A DNA stretch of 64,000 nucleotides from Halobacteriales archaeon QH_7_66_36. GTDB taxonomy: Archaea; Halobacteriota; Halobacteria; Halobacteriales; Haloarculaceae. Shown one piece after another: positions 1-8,756 of the stretch (position 1 is the stretch's first letter; each line of letters opens with the position of its first letter). The stretch covers positions 89,816 through 153,815 of the forward strand of contig PXQV01000003.1 of the NCBI GenBank assembly GCA_003021175.1, given 5' to 3'. The notes under the pieces are model-generated. The model saw only the letters and a list, made by a program, of their open reading frames with translations, had not been told where the DNA came from and did no database searches. Made by a program: the position numbers and the translations under genes.

Positions 1-174
1 ATTTCGTCTGACTGCACTACCGACTTGACTGTTCTGCGACACGCGCTGTTCCCGGTTCCGGCGCGTGTGACGCCCGGCCGATTTTCGCTTGACCACTCAG
101 TGCCACTGTCGAGCGACGAGGGATCTCACGTTCGAGAAATTCAGCGAGGAATCGTTTGAGCGCGGTCGACGGCT

Positions 175-582
175 TCAGTCCTCGCAGCAGCCGCCGGCCT
201 TGCCCCCGAAGTCGACGGAGAGTGGTGCGGAGATGGTCTCGTTGAGTTCCTGGAGCTCCGCTTCGAGCCGCTGTTGTGCCTGCAGATACTCGTCCATCAC
301 GGGAATGTCGTGAAGTTCCTCCTGTGCCTGCTGGAGTTCGCGCAGGTCTTCGTTCGACGCGTCGCCCGCCTGCCGGGCCATCATGAACTCCTCGCGGAGC
401 TGTTCGAACTCGCGAATCTGCGCCTGCGCTTCTTCGTCGTTCTCGACGGCCTCTTTCGCCGCCGCGTACGCTCGGTAGGAGTCGAGTTCCTTGATCGCCG
501 ACCCCAGTTCGCTCGCCAACTCCGTCGCGCGTGCGGCTGCCTGTGCACCCGTCGGCTCCGTCTCGGTCGATTCGATGCTCAT
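175..582 (-). CDS. YlbF/YmcA family regulator-like protein
   Basis: The 135-residue protein is acidic and almost entirely helical, rich in Glu, Gln and Ala, and fits the YlbF/YmcA fold (two long helices forming a small coiled-coil dimer). The bacterial relatives are accessory factors of RNA processing and development; the haloarchaeal role is unknown. The extreme C-terminus carries an unusual Gly-rich Cys pair (GGKAGGCCED) that could bind metal or form a disulfide. The gene is divergent from dph2, with under 90 bases between the two starts. The family call rests on overall composition and helical pattern rather than a catalytic motif. Confidence 0.7.
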   Translation of the reverse strand: MSIESTETEPTGAQAAARATELASELGSAIKELDSYRAYAAAKEAVENDEEAQAQIREFEQLREEFMMARQAGDASNEDLRELQQAQEELHDIPVMDEYLQAQQRLEAELQELNETISAPLSVDFGGKAGGCCED

Positions 583-639
583 ACCTCGCGTTAGGAGTCA
601 GACGGTTTAGGTCTGCCGAAGCGGGTGGTGAAGCACGCT

Positions 640-648
640 CGTTTTACG
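640..648 (+). promoter_or_regulatory. TATA-like box of dph2
   Basis: The sequence gttttacgg is centred about 27 bases before the dph2 ATG, the spacing expected for a leaderless haloarchaeal transcript. The same arrangement recurs before menA, the NRDE gene and gatC. Confidence 0.4.
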
Positions 649-670
649 GCTCGGAACGGTACTCAGTTCA

Positions 671-1720
671 ATGAGTCAGGAGTCGCGAACTACCGAGGGT
701 GACCTCCGGAACACGGGGATGTCCCTCAAACACGAGCGGACGTGGGATTACGAACTGGACCGAATCGTCGAGGAGGCGACGGAACGAGGCGCAGAGAAGG
801 TCGGCCTACAATTTCCGGAAGGGCTGAAGCGACGCGCCCCCCACGTCGCCGACGACCTGCGTGACCGCCTGCCCGACGGGACGCGCGTGCTCATCTCCGG
901 GCAGCCGTGTTACGGTGCCTGCGATCTCGACACCTACATGATGCGCCGGACGGACGTGTTCGTCCACTTCGGCCACTCGCCGATGAAGGAGTCGGAGAAG
1001 ATCATCTACGTCCCGCTCTTCTCGAACGTCGACGTGACGCCCATCATGGAGGAGTCGCTCGCCGACCTCGCGGACCCGGCCGACGACCCGGACGTGGGGC
1101 TGGTCACGACGGCCCAGCACATGAACAAGTTCGACGAGATGCGGACGTGGCTGGAAGAGCGCGGCTACACGGTCCACACTCGCCGTGGCGACGACCGACT
1201 CACCCACGAAGGGCAGGTGCTCGGCTGTAACTACGCCAGCGCCGACATCGACGCCGAGCAGGTGTTGTACGTCGGTGGCGGGAAGTTCCACCCGCTCGGG
1301 CTGGCGATGGAACACCCGGAGAAGCGCGTCGTCATCGCCGACCCGGTGAACAACGTCGTCACCATCGCCGACACGGAGCAGTTCCTCAAACAGCGGTACG
1401 CCTCGGTTCACAAGGCGATGGACGCAGAGACGTGGGGCGTCGTCTTCTGCACGAAGATCGGACAAGGGCGCTGGGAGGTCGCCAACGACATCGTCGAGAA
1501 CAACGAGAACGCGTATCTGCTGACGATGGACGAGGTGACACCGGATCGGCTCACCCAGTTCGGCTTCGACGCCTACGTCAACACCGGCTGTCCCCGAATC
1601 ACGACCGACGACGGCCCGCAGTTCGACCAGCCGATGCTGACGCCCGGCGAGCACGAGATCGCTATCGGCGAGAGACCGCTCGACGAACTCTCCTTCGACA
1701 CGTTCCACGGGACGTGGTGA
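671..1720 (+). CDS. dph2: Diphthamide biosynthesis enzyme Dph2
   Basis: This 349-residue protein matches archaeal Dph2, the radical-SAM-like 4Fe-4S enzyme that transfers the 3-amino-3-carboxypropyl group of SAM to a histidine of elongation factor 2. The three widely spaced cluster cysteines are visible at about residues 80 (QPCYGAC), 186 (LGCNYAS) and 307 (NTGCPRI), one per structural repeat. The length is normal. The first ATG is used, although a second Met at residue 17 (MSLKHERTWDY) is a plausible alternative because conserved sequence begins there. The enzyme works as a cytoplasmic homodimer. Confidence 0.92.
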   Translation: MSQESRTTEGDLRNTGMSLKHERTWDYELDRIVEEATERGAEKVGLQFPEGLKRRAPHVADDLRDRLPDGTRVLISGQPCYGACDLDTYMMRRTDVFVHFGHSPMKESEKIIYVPLFSNVDVTPIMEESLADLADPADDPDVGLVTTAQHMNKFDEMRTWLEERGYTVHTRRGDDRLTHEGQVLGCNYASADIDAEQVLYVGGGKFHPLGLAMEHPEKRVVIADPVNNVVTIADTEQFLKQRYASVHKAMDAETWGVVFCTKIGQGRWEVANDIVENNENAYLLTMDEVTPDRLTQFGFDAYVNTGCPRITTDDGPQFDQPMLTPGEHEIAIGERPLDELSFDTFHGTW

Positions 1721-2085
1721 CCGCGGCTTCAGGCATCGACTGGGGCGGTGTTGAGATACGCGGGTCGTCGCCCGCTTAGAAACCGTGGATGGGACTGAAA
1801 GGGGCCGGGCGGTCGATCCGGCCCCGGCGACGCGAGCCGCGGACGGTCGAGCGCTCGGGGGCTTTCTACACTGTGTTGCCCACCTCGTCTCCGGAGTCAC
1901 CCTTAGCTGAACACTACCTCGACTGGCCGGCGAAGGTTCAAGTACCGAAACGCGGCCACCCGTCCTGTGACGTGACGCCGGCCGCGACGGGTCGAGACGG
2001 GAGTACGGCCCACCCGTCGCGGATGCCGCGGGCCGTCTGTTCGCCAACCACAGCCGCTTAGTCACGCGCCCGTCAAACCGGGACA
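1721..2085. other. Intergenic region with a strong palindrome
   Basis: This 365-base gap has no convincing gene; the 90-residue ORF in the track has non-coding composition. Around 1799-1823 there is a perfect inverted repeat, GGGGCCGG ... CCGGCCCC, with a 9-base loop, just after the stretch ggatgggactgaaa. It could be a terminator-like structure for dph2 or a structured RNA. The distal part carries the menA promoter. Confidence 0.4.
2056..2062 (+). promoter_or_regulatory. TATA-like box of menA
   Basis: The sequence gcttagt lies about 27 bases before the menA ATG, preceded by a GC-rich BRE-like stretch. It is the likely promoter of the menA-menC-menE operon. Confidence 0.35.
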
Positions 2086-3024
2086 ATGAGCGAGAACGCG
2101 AACGTCTCGAAGCGGGAGGCGTGGGTGATGGCCGCGCGCCCGCAGACGCTCCCGGCCGGCGCGGCTCCGGTCGTGGTCGGGACGGGAGTCGCCGTCGGCC
2201 GGGGCGAGTTCGCCCCGCTGCCCGCGCTCGCCGCGCTCGTCGGCGCGCTCCTGCTGCAGGTCGGCACCAACTTCGCGAACGACTACTACGACGCCGTTCG
2301 CGGTGCCGACACCGGGGACAGGGAGGGGTTCACCCGCGTCACCGCCGGCGGGCTGATCGAGCCGGCGCAGGTGAAACGCGCGATGTACGCCACCTTCGCG
2401 CTCGCGATACTGCTCGGAACGTATCTCGTCTGGGTCGGCGGCCCCGTTATCCTCGTGGTCGGGCTCACGTCGGTCGCCGCTGGTATCGCCTACACCGGCG
2501 GGCCGGCCCCGTACGGCTACCGGGGGCTCGGTGACCTGTTCGTCTTCGTCTACTTCGGTCTCGTCGCGGTCACCGGCACGTACTACGTGCAGGCGGCCGC
2601 CGCCGTCGCAGGCGTTCCGGCGCTGTCCGCGCCCACCGAACTCGTCCCGCTCGCGGCCGTCGTCGCGGCGCTGCCAGCCGCCGGCCTCTCGACCTGCATT
2701 CTCGTGGTGAACAACATCCGCGACCGGGAGACGGACGCGGCGGCCGGTAAGCAGACGCTCGCCGTCATCCTCGGCTACGCCGGATCGCGGGCCGAGTTCA
2801 TGCTCCTGCTCGGGATGGCCTACGTCGTCCCCGTCGTCTTCGCCGCGACGGGGTACGGGCTTGCTGTCCTGCTCCCGCTCGCGACGCTGCCGCTCGCGGT
2901 GTCGCTTTCGCGGACGGTGTTGACCGAGACGACCGGCGCGGCGCTCAACCCCGCGCTCGAAACGACTGGCAAACTACTGTTCGCTCACAGCCTCCTGTTC
3001 GCCACGGGGTTCGCCGTCACATGA
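2086..3024 (+). CDS. menA: 1,4-dihydroxy-2-naphthoate polyprenyltransferase
   Basis: UbiA-superfamily integral membrane prenyltransferase of 312 residues that attaches the polyprenyl chain to DHNA to make demethylmenaquinone. The two Asp-rich motifs for Mg-diphosphate are present: [15 protein letters not shown] near residue 65 and [16 protein letters not shown] near residue 207. About eight or nine hydrophobic helices are visible. The C-terminus overlaps menC by 4 bases (ATGA), so menA, menC and menE form a translationally coupled menaquinone operon. Confidence 0.93.
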   Translation: MSENANVSKREAWVMAARPQTLPAGAAPVVVGTGVAVGRGEFAPLPALAALVGALLLQVGTNFANDYYDAVRGADTGDREGFTRVTAGGLIEPAQVKRAMYATFALAILLGTYLVWVGGPVILVVGLTSVAAGIAYTGGPAPYGYRGLGDLFVFVYFGLVAVTGTYYVQAAAAVAGVPALSAPTELVPLAAVVAALPAAGLSTCILVVNNIRDRETDAAAGKQTLAVILGYAGSRAEFMLLLGMAYVVPVVFAATGYGLAVLLPLATLPLAVSLSRTVLTETTGAALNPALETTGKLLFAHSLLFATGFAVT

Positions 3025-4022
3025 ACAGCGAGTACTTCGCGCTCCCGCTCGCGGAGCCACTCACGACCGCGGCGGGCGAAATCACCGAGCGAGAGGGGTT
3101 CCTCGTCTCGGTGGACGAGCCGACTGCCGGACTCGGTGAAGCCTGTCCGCTTCCGGGGTGGACGGAGTCGGTCGACGAGTGCCGGCGCGCGCTCCGCGAG
3201 ACCGACTCGGACGAAATCGCAGGCCTTCCACCGGCCGCGCGCCACGGTGCAGTTCTCGCCCTCCTCGATGCGGAAGCACGCGACGAGGACGTTCCGCTGT
3301 ACCGGTATCTCGGTCGCGAGACGCGCGTCGACTCCGTCGCGGTCAACGCGACTGTCGGCGACGCCGACGCGTCGACGACTGCTGACCGCGTCAGTGCGGC
3401 CGTTTCGGAGGGATTCGAGAGCGTGAAACTGAAACTCGGTGCCCGCTCGCTCGACGCCGACCTCGAACGGGTGCACGCTGCACGTGAGGGGGCCCCCGAC
3501 GCGGAACTTCGCCTCGACGCGAACGGCGCGTGGGACCGCGAGACTGCGACGCGGGCCATCAGCGCGGCCGCCGACTACGGCGTCTCGTACATCGAACAGC
3601 CGCTTCCGGCCGACGACCTCGCCGGTCACGCGACGCTCCGCGGGTCGGGCGTCGGTATCGCCCTCGACGAAGGCCTCTACGAGCACGGGCTCGACGCCGT
3701 GCTGGAGGCCGAGGCCGCCGACACACTGATTCTGAAACCGATGGCGATGGGCGGGCCCGACATCGCGCTGGAGACAGCCGTCGTCGCCCGCGGTGCCGGT
3801 ATCGATCCGGTCGTGACGACGACCATCGACGGCGCAGTGGCGCGCGCGGCAGCGGTTCACGTCGCTGCTGCTATCCCCGACGTGTCGCCCTGTGGTCTCG
3901 CGACCGGGGAGCTGCTGGCCGCCGACTTCCAGCCCGACCCCGCGCCGGTCGAAGCCGGTCGGGCGCAGGTTCCGCAGCAAGCAGGAAACACGGCGGCGAC
4001 CTCACCAGCCGACTATGCGTGA
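3021..4022 (+). CDS. menC: o-Succinylbenzoate synthase
   Basis: Enolase-superfamily enzyme of 333 residues that dehydrates SHCHC to o-succinylbenzoate. Superfamily features appear in order: the N-terminal capping domain, the catalytic Lys region (SVKLKLGAR, about residue 136), the metal ligand Asp in RLDANGAW, Glu in YIEQPLP, and LDEGL on the next strand. Start ATG overlaps menA by 4 bases and the stop overlaps menE by 8 bases. The menaquinone context separates it from other muconate-lactonizing or dipeptide-epimerase members of the superfamily. Confidence 0.88.
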   Translation: MNSEYFALPLAEPLTTAAGEITEREGFLVSVDEPTAGLGEACPLPGWTESVDECRRALRETDSDEIAGLPPAARHGAVLALLDAEARDEDVPLYRYLGRETRVDSVAVNATVGDADASTTADRVSAAVSEGFESVKLKLGARSLDADLERVHAAREGAPDAELRLDANGAWDRETATRAISAAADYGVSYIEQPLPADDLAGHATLRGSGVGIALDEGLYEHGLDAVLEAEAADTLILKPMAMGGPDIALETAVVARGAGIDPVVTTTIDGAVARAAAVHVAAAIPDVSPCGLATGELLAADFQPDPAPVEAGRAQVPQQAGNTAATSPADYA

Positions 4023-5493
4023 CTGGCTGACCCTCCGGGCCGACGCGACGCCGACCCGGACCGCGATGATCGACGCGCGGTCCGGTGAGGCTGTCAGCTA
4101 CGCGACGCTCGACGACCGCGTCGCGACGCTCGCAGGGCGACTCTCCGCGCTCGGCCTCGACGCTGGCGATCATCTTGCCGTCCTCGCCCGAACCCGGCCA
4201 GCTTTCGTCGAACTCGTCTACGCCGCGGCCCGGGTCGGCGCGGTTCTCGTCCCGATAAACGCGCGGCTCACCGCCGACGAGGTGGCGACGATAGCCGACC
4301 GCGCGGACGTGGACCTGCTCGTCTGCGAGTCGTCGACCGAGGCGGCTACCGAGACGTTCGACGGTCCGGTCGCCTCGCTCGACACGCCGAACGCGAATGC
4401 TCGTGACCTCGCTCACGTTGACCCAGCGCCGTTTGAACCCGCCTCGTGGACGCGCGACCAGACACAGGTGGCGATCGCCACCTCCGGGACGACCGGCGGC
4501 CCGAAGCTCGTCCGACTCACGACGGGGAATCTCGCGGCCAGCGCCGCCGCCTCCTCGTGGCGGCTGGGCGTGCTCCCGTCCGACCGGTGGTACTGCACCC
4601 TCCCCATGTACCACATGGGGGGACTCGCGCCCGTCTACCGGTCGGTGCTGTACGGCACCGCAGTCGTCGTCGGGACGCCCGGGAGCTTCGATCCGGAGCG
4701 TGCGTTGACGGAGATGGACGTACACGACGCGTCCGGCGTCTCGCTGGTGCCGACGATGCTCCGGAACCTACTCGACGCGGACGACGGCGTCCTCTCGGAC
4801 CTCCGGTTTGCCCTCGTCGGCGGCGCGGCGACGCCGAACGCGCTCGTCGACCGCGCGCACGAAGCCGGCGTCGCCGTCTACCCGAGCTACGGGATGACCG
4901 AGACGGCCTCGCAGATAGCTACCGCGCGCCCAACGGACACCGAGCGCGCGCTCGGCAGCGTCGGCACCCCGCTCGTGTTCAGCGAGGTGTCGATCCTGAC
5001 CGACGACAGCGACGAGGCGCTCGTCGGCGAGCCCGGCGAAATCGTGGTCAGCGGCCCGACGGTGACGCCGGGCTACTACGACGACCCCGAGGCCACCGAG
5101 GCGGCGTTCGGCCCACACGGCTTCCACACCGGCGACGCCGGCTACCGCGACGAGGAGGGACGCCTGTGGGTGCTCAACCGACTGGACGACCGCATCGTCA
5201 CCGGCGGCGAGAACGTCGACCCCGGCGAGGTGACGGGCGTTTTGCGTGACCATCCGGACGTGACCGACGCGTTCGTGCTCGGACTCCCGGACGACCGGTA
5301 CGGCGAGCGGGTGGCCGCGGTCGTGACTGGAACCCTCGACGTGGACGACGTTGACAGCGTCGAGTCGTTCGCTCGCGAGCGACTCGCCGGCTTCAAGATT
5401 CCACGGGCGTGGCGCGTGGTCGACGACCTGCCCCGAACCGCCTCCGGCACCGTCGACCGGGGGGCGATTCGGGACCTGTTCGACGACGCGTAG
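4015..5493 (+). CDS. menE: o-Succinylbenzoate-CoA ligase
   Basis: ANL-superfamily adenylate-forming ligase. The track ORF begins 41 codons earlier inside menC in another frame, but conserved sequence starts at MRDWLTLRADATPTR, so ATG 4015 is chosen, giving 492 residues. Motifs seen are the P-loop TSGTTGGPK (about residue 160), YGMTETAS, HTGDAGY, and the hinge NRLDDRIVTGGENVDPGEV. The final catalytic Lys region (RTASGTVDR) has Val-Asp where many members have Gly-Lys, so the second half-reaction lysine should be checked. It activates o-succinylbenzoate for ring closure. Confidence 0.88.
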   Translation: MRDWLTLRADATPTRTAMIDARSGEAVSYATLDDRVATLAGRLSALGLDAGDHLAVLARTRPAFVELVYAAARVGAVLVPINARLTADEVATIADRADVDLLVCESSTEAATETFDGPVASLDTPNANARDLAHVDPAPFEPASWTRDQTQVAIATSGTTGGPKLVRLTTGNLAASAAASSWRLGVLPSDRWYCTLPMYHMGGLAPVYRSVLYGTAVVVGTPGSFDPERALTEMDVHDASGVSLVPTMLRNLLDADDGVLSDLRFALVGGAATPNALVDRAHEAGVAVYPSYGMTETASQIATARPTDTERALGSVGTPLVFSEVSILTDDSDEALVGEPGEIVVSGPTVTPGYYDDPEATEAAFGPHGFHTGDAGYRDEEGRLWVLNRLDDRIVTGGENVDPGEVTGVLRDHPDVTDAFVLGLPDDRYGERVAAVVTGTLDVDDVDSVESFARERLAGFKIPRAWRVVDDLPRTASGTVDRGAIRDLFDDA

Positions 5494-5499
5494 CCACCG

Positions 5500-5508
5500 T
5501 TTTATCGG
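5500..5508 (+). promoter_or_regulatory. TATA-like box of the NRDE gene
   Basis: The sequence gttttatcg is centred about 25-28 bases before the GTG start of the NRDE gene, directly after the menE stop codon. Confidence 0.45.
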
Positions 5509-5528
5509 CCGACCCGCTACGGTGACGC

Positions 5529-6305
5529 GTGTGTACCCTCACCTTCGCGTGGCAGCGGTTCGACGAGCATCTCGCCGTCGCGGCGAACCGCGACGAGTCG
5601 CACGCTCGCCCCGCGTCCGGCCCGGCCGTGCGCGGCGACGACCCGCAGGTGTTCACGCCCCGCGACGAGGAGGCGGGCGGCACGTGGATCGGCTACAACG
5701 AGGCGGGGGTGTTCGCCGCAATCACGAACCGGTGGTCGCGCGACGTTACGGACGGCGACCGGTCGCGCGGCCTCCTCGTGCGCGAGGCGCTGACCTGCCG
5801 CGACGCCACGGCCGCGGCCGAGTTCGTCCGCAAAGAACTCGCGGCCCGGACGTACGAGCCGTTCCAACTCGTCGTCGCCGACCGACGCCGCGCGCTCGTG
5901 TTCGAACACGACGGGACGCTCTCCGTGACCGACCTCGCGCCCGGCGTGTACGTCGTCGGAAACACCGGCTGGTGCGGGGAGCGAGCCGGCCCGGGCGACG
6001 CGAGCGAGCGCCAGCGGACGGAGTCGTTCTTCGTCCCCGGCCACCGACCCGAGCGGGGCCGCCGGCACGCGGCGAACGAGCGCCGCCTGCTCGACACGCT
6101 GCTCGGCGTCTCGGCGGACACCGCCGCGACGTGGCTCGACACCGCCGGCGAACTGCTCGGCGACCACGACTACGGCGTCTGCGTCCACGGCGACGGGTTC
6201 GGCACGAAGTCCGCCTCGCTCGTCCGCCTCGGCGACGAGCGGGCGTGGGCGTTCGCCGACGGGCCGCCTTGTGAGACGGCGTTCGAGTGGCTGGACGCGC
6301 TGTGA
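5529..6305 (+). CDS. NRDE (TANGO2-like) family protein
   Basis: The 258-residue protein starts with GTG followed by MCTLTFAW, the expected N-terminal Cys at position 2 of the Ntn-hydrolase-like TANGO2/NRDE family. The family signature NRDE (AANRDESHARP) and the following GGTWIGYNEAGVFAAITNR are clear. TANGO2 homologues are linked to heme or lipid handling, but the biochemical role in archaea is not established. The IS element that follows begins at or within a few bases of the stop codon. Confidence 0.85.
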   Translation: MCTLTFAWQRFDEHLAVAANRDESHARPASGPAVRGDDPQVFTPRDEEAGGTWIGYNEAGVFAAITNRWSRDVTDGDRSRGLLVREALTCRDATAAAEFVRKELAARTYEPFQLVVADRRRALVFEHDGTLSVTDLAPGVYVVGNTGWCGERAGPGDASERQRTESFFVPGHRPERGRRHAANERRLLDTLLGVSADTAATWLDTAGELLGDHDYGVCVHGDGFGTKSASLVRLGDERAWAFADGPPCETAFEWLDAL

Positions 6306-7926
6306 CAGGTAGCGAGCGGAAGCCCACCCGTTACGAGTGGGTGCGAGCGACAACACGGCCCGGCAGTCTACGCGCTACGACCTGTCTGGATGTTCCACCG
6401 TCTCAAGACCCGCCTTAATAATCTCTCGATAGGCTTCTTCGAGGCTCACGTCTTGCTGTTCGGCGTAATCTTTCATGCGCCCGTTCAGCGTATGCGAAAT
6501 GTCGATGTTCGGTCGCATCGTTTGTGTCCAAAAGACATTTAGACACAGATACACAAATGTCTATCGTCGTGAGACGAACCAACACGTTCGCGGTCAGACC
6601 GCTCTCCACCGAGGATGAGCAACTGCTCCGCGAATTGTTGGACGCCTCTGCCAGCCTGTGGAACGAACTCAACTACGAGCGCCGCCAGCAGTTCTTTGAC
6701 GGCGACAGCGTCTGGGACACCGCCGACTACCGCAAGCAGTACGTCGGCATCCTCGGCTCCGCCACCGCCCAACAGGTCATCCGCAAGAACAGCGAGGCGT
6801 GGCGGTCGTTCTTCGCCGCCCGCGAGGACGGCGAGGACACCGCTCCACCCGGTTATTGGGGCAACGAGGACGATGGTAGAGCGTTGCAGACGTACATCCG
6901 CAACGACCAGTACACCCTCGTTACCGGCGAGCGCAGTCGCCTTGAAATTCCGGTAGGCCAAGACCTGAAAGCCGAGTACGGGTTTGGCTACTACGATCGC
7001 CTGCGGCTGGAAGTCGCTGGCGACCCGAAGTGAGACGGCGAACAGGGCCGATTGGAGCTGTACTACGACGAGGTGGACGACACGTTCAGGGCCTTTCAGC
7101 CTGTCACCGTGCCCGATTCTCGACAGGATTCACCACTGGCTTCGCACGAAGCCGCGCTGGACATGGGCGCGAACAACCTCGTCGCCTGTACGACCACGAC
7201 CGGCCAGCAGTACCTCTACGAAGGACGTGATCTGTTCGCCCGCTTCCGCGAAACGACCGAGAAAATCGCTCACCTGCAATCCAAACTCCGCGAGGGACGA
7301 TACAGCAGTCAACGGATACGGCGACTGTATCGGAAACGAACGCGACGGCGCGACCACGCGCAGGACGCGCTCGTGCGCGACCTCATCGAACGACTGTACG
7401 ACGAGGGTGTGGCCACCGTCTACGTGGGCGACCTTACCGACGTACTCTCGGAACACTGGTCGGCGCGGGTGAACGCGAAAACGCACCAGTTCTGGGCGTA
7501 TCGTGCGTTTATCCACCGGCTCGCCACGACCGCCGAGGAGTACGGCATCACGGTCGAAGTGCGGTCGGAAGCGTACACGACGGTGGAGTGTCCGATGTGT
7601 GGTGAGCGCGAGAACACGAACCGCGACGGCAACGTGTTTCGGTGTCCGTGTGGCTACGAGGGACATGCCGATCTCGACGCCTCGTGGACGTTCCTCGAAC
7701 AGCAGGCTGGCGAGACAATCGAAGTCGGGTCGATGGCACGGCCCGTGCGCCTCACGTGGGACGACCACGTTTGGTCGGAGTTATCACGCTCTCCCGAGAG
7801 GGCAAGTCCCAACGAGGAGCGCACAAACCGGAGTACCCGAGGGGGGGAACGTTGCCTCCATGGATACGGCATAGCCAACATCCTTATCGGAGGAATCCCA
7901 CGGCTTCAGTCGTGGGAGGATGTCAA
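6306..7926 (+). mobile_element. IS200/IS605-type (IS1341-like) element, copy 1
   Basis: The element carries a small ribbon-helix-helix ORF on the minus strand and a tnpB on the plus strand. The left-end palindrome is CCCAC...GTGGG at 6323-6341. The right-end palindrome is TCCCACG...CGTGGGA at 7896-7917, followed by the terminal motif GGAGGATGTCA shared with the miniature element at 48,947. Boundaries are inferred from those shared ends and could be off by several bases, especially on the left. There is no tnpA transposase, so movement would need one in trans. Confidence 0.75.
6375..6518 (-). CDS. Small ribbon-helix-helix-like protein of the IS element
   Basis: A 47-residue ORF too short for the track, starting [19 protein letters not shown] and ending ETVEHPDRS. 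The pattern (short beta strand, then two helices, [13 protein letters not shown]) is that of a CopG/Arc-type DNA-binding protein. It is divergent from tnpB, about 40 bases from its start. Copy 2 has an unrelated RHH-like ORF at the equivalent 5' end of its tnpB, so such small regulators appear to be element cargo that may control tnpB. Confidence 0.6.
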   Translation of the reverse strand: MRPNIDISHTLNGRMKDYAEQQDVSLEEAYREIIKAGLETVEHPDRS

Positions 7927-7942
7927 GGACGGCAGGATTTAA
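6557..7942 (+). pseudogene. tnpB: TnpB-family protein, interrupted by an in-frame stop
   Basis: Two track ORFs (ending 7033 and starting 7052) lie in one frame and are separated only by a TGA at 7031-7033: the first ends AGDPK and the second resumes [14 protein letters not shown]. Relatives have Trp at this position as I recall, so TGG to TGA is the simplest explanation. Conserved parts are RuvC-I LDMGANN, the RuvC-II region VYVGDL (Gly where nuclease-active TnpBs have Glu, VEDL), a CxxC/CxC zinc ribbon, and ADLDAS of RuvC-III. The frame reads through the element end and stops in flanking DNA. It is probably inactive unless TGA is read through. Confidence 0.8.
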
Positions 7943-7944
7943 CC
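7936..7944 (+). promoter_or_regulatory. TATA-like box next to the IS right end
   Basis: The sequence gatttaacc lies about 28 bases before ATG 7968 and only about 10 bases beyond the IS right end. This spacing favours the second ATG of the winged-helix gene as its start. Confidence 0.35.
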
Positions 7945-7967
7945 GCGCCACCCGTTCAGGGATGGGT

Positions 7968-8306
7968 ATGGCCGAAGACCTCACCGACGACGAGGAGCGC
8001 GGGCTCGAACTCATCACCCGTGAGGGGGGCATCCACCAGAGCGACTTCTGGAAGGAACTGGACGTGAGTTCCCGGAAGGGGAGCCGCATCGTCGAGTCGC
8101 TGGAGGAGAAGGGGTACGTCGAGCGCGAAGACACCGTCTACGAGGGCCACAACACCTACCTGATCGAACCCGTTCTCGACCCTGCTGATCTCGACTTCTC
8201 GATGCTGATGGCTGGCGACATGCTCTCGCCGTTCGTCGGCGACGAGGAGATCGACGCCAACTCCGATAAGTTCAGTCAGTGGATAATGAGTCTCGCCTAC
8301 CAGTAG
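7968..8306 (+). CDS. Winged-helix transcriptional regulator
   Basis: A 112-residue protein starting MAEDLTDDEE (ATG 7962 two codons earlier is also possible). The first 70 residues form a winged helix: GLELITREGGIHQSDFWKELDVSSRKGSRIVESLEEKGYVERE in outline, with the wing around DTVYEGHNTYLI. This resembles the MarR/Lrp-like regulators common in haloarchaea. The C-terminal half may be a dimer or ligand region. The target is unknown; it is convergent with the MaoC-thioesterase-dehydrogenase genes. Confidence 0.75.
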   Translation: MAEDLTDDEERGLELITREGGIHQSDFWKELDVSSRKGSRIVESLEEKGYVEREDTVYEGHNTYLIEPVLDPADLDFSMLMAGDMLSPFVGDEEIDANSDKFSQWIMSLAYQ

Positions 8307-8756
8307 TCACTCCAGCAGCGAGATCGTCTCACAGGCAATGGCGACGGTGCCGTCCTGTTTTACGACCTCCAACCCGTAGCGAACGGTGCCCGTCCCCGCG
8401 CTGTCGGGTTTCCGCTCCGTCTCCACCACCTCCGTCTCGACGTGGATGCGGTCGCTGATGAACACCGGCGCGCGGAACCGGAGTTCGTCGATGCCGTAGA
8501 AGGCGACGACCGCCGCTCGCTCCTCGGGCGACCGGTTCTGCCACAGCAGCCCGGTCGCGACCGAGAGCACCAACATCCCGTGTGCGATGCGCTCGCCGAA
8601 CGCCGAGTCGGCCATCCGCACGTCGTCCGTGTGGAGGTGGTTGAAGTCGCCGGAGACGCCGGCGAAGTTGACCACGTCCGCCTCGGTGATGGTGCGACCG
8701 CCGGTCTCGTCGGTCGCCCCCTCCTCGACCGTCTCGAAGTACGAGTCGTCGCTCAC
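8307..8756 (-). CDS. MaoC-like (R)-specific enoyl-CoA hydratase
   Basis: Single hot-dog domain of 149 residues with the hydratase-2 catalytic motif: VNFAGVSGDFNHLHTDD gives the Asp and His, followed by FGERIAHGMLVLSVATGL. It would hydrate trans-2-enoyl-CoA to (R)-3-hydroxyacyl-CoA. The start overlaps the upstream thioesterase stop by 4 bases, so it is the last gene of a three-gene acyl-CoA operon. The substrate cannot be read from the sequence. Confidence 0.88.
   Translation of the reverse strand: MSDDSYFETVEEGATDETGGRTITEADVVNFAGVSGDFNHLHTDDVRMADSAFGERIAHGMLVLSVATGLLWQNRSPEERAAVVAFYGIDELRFRAPVFISDRIHVETEVVETERKPDSAGTGTVRYGLEVVKQDGTVAIACETISLLE

Noticed and set aside
1770-1800. Possible CRISPR repeat-like stretch (gaaaccgtggatgggactgaaag)
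   Set aside because: Only one copy is present and no spaced repeats follow.
806-2086. 426-residue minus-strand ORF antisense to dph2
   Set aside because: Arg/Val-rich shadow of a GC-rich coding strand; the plus-strand frame has clear Dph2 cysteine motifs.
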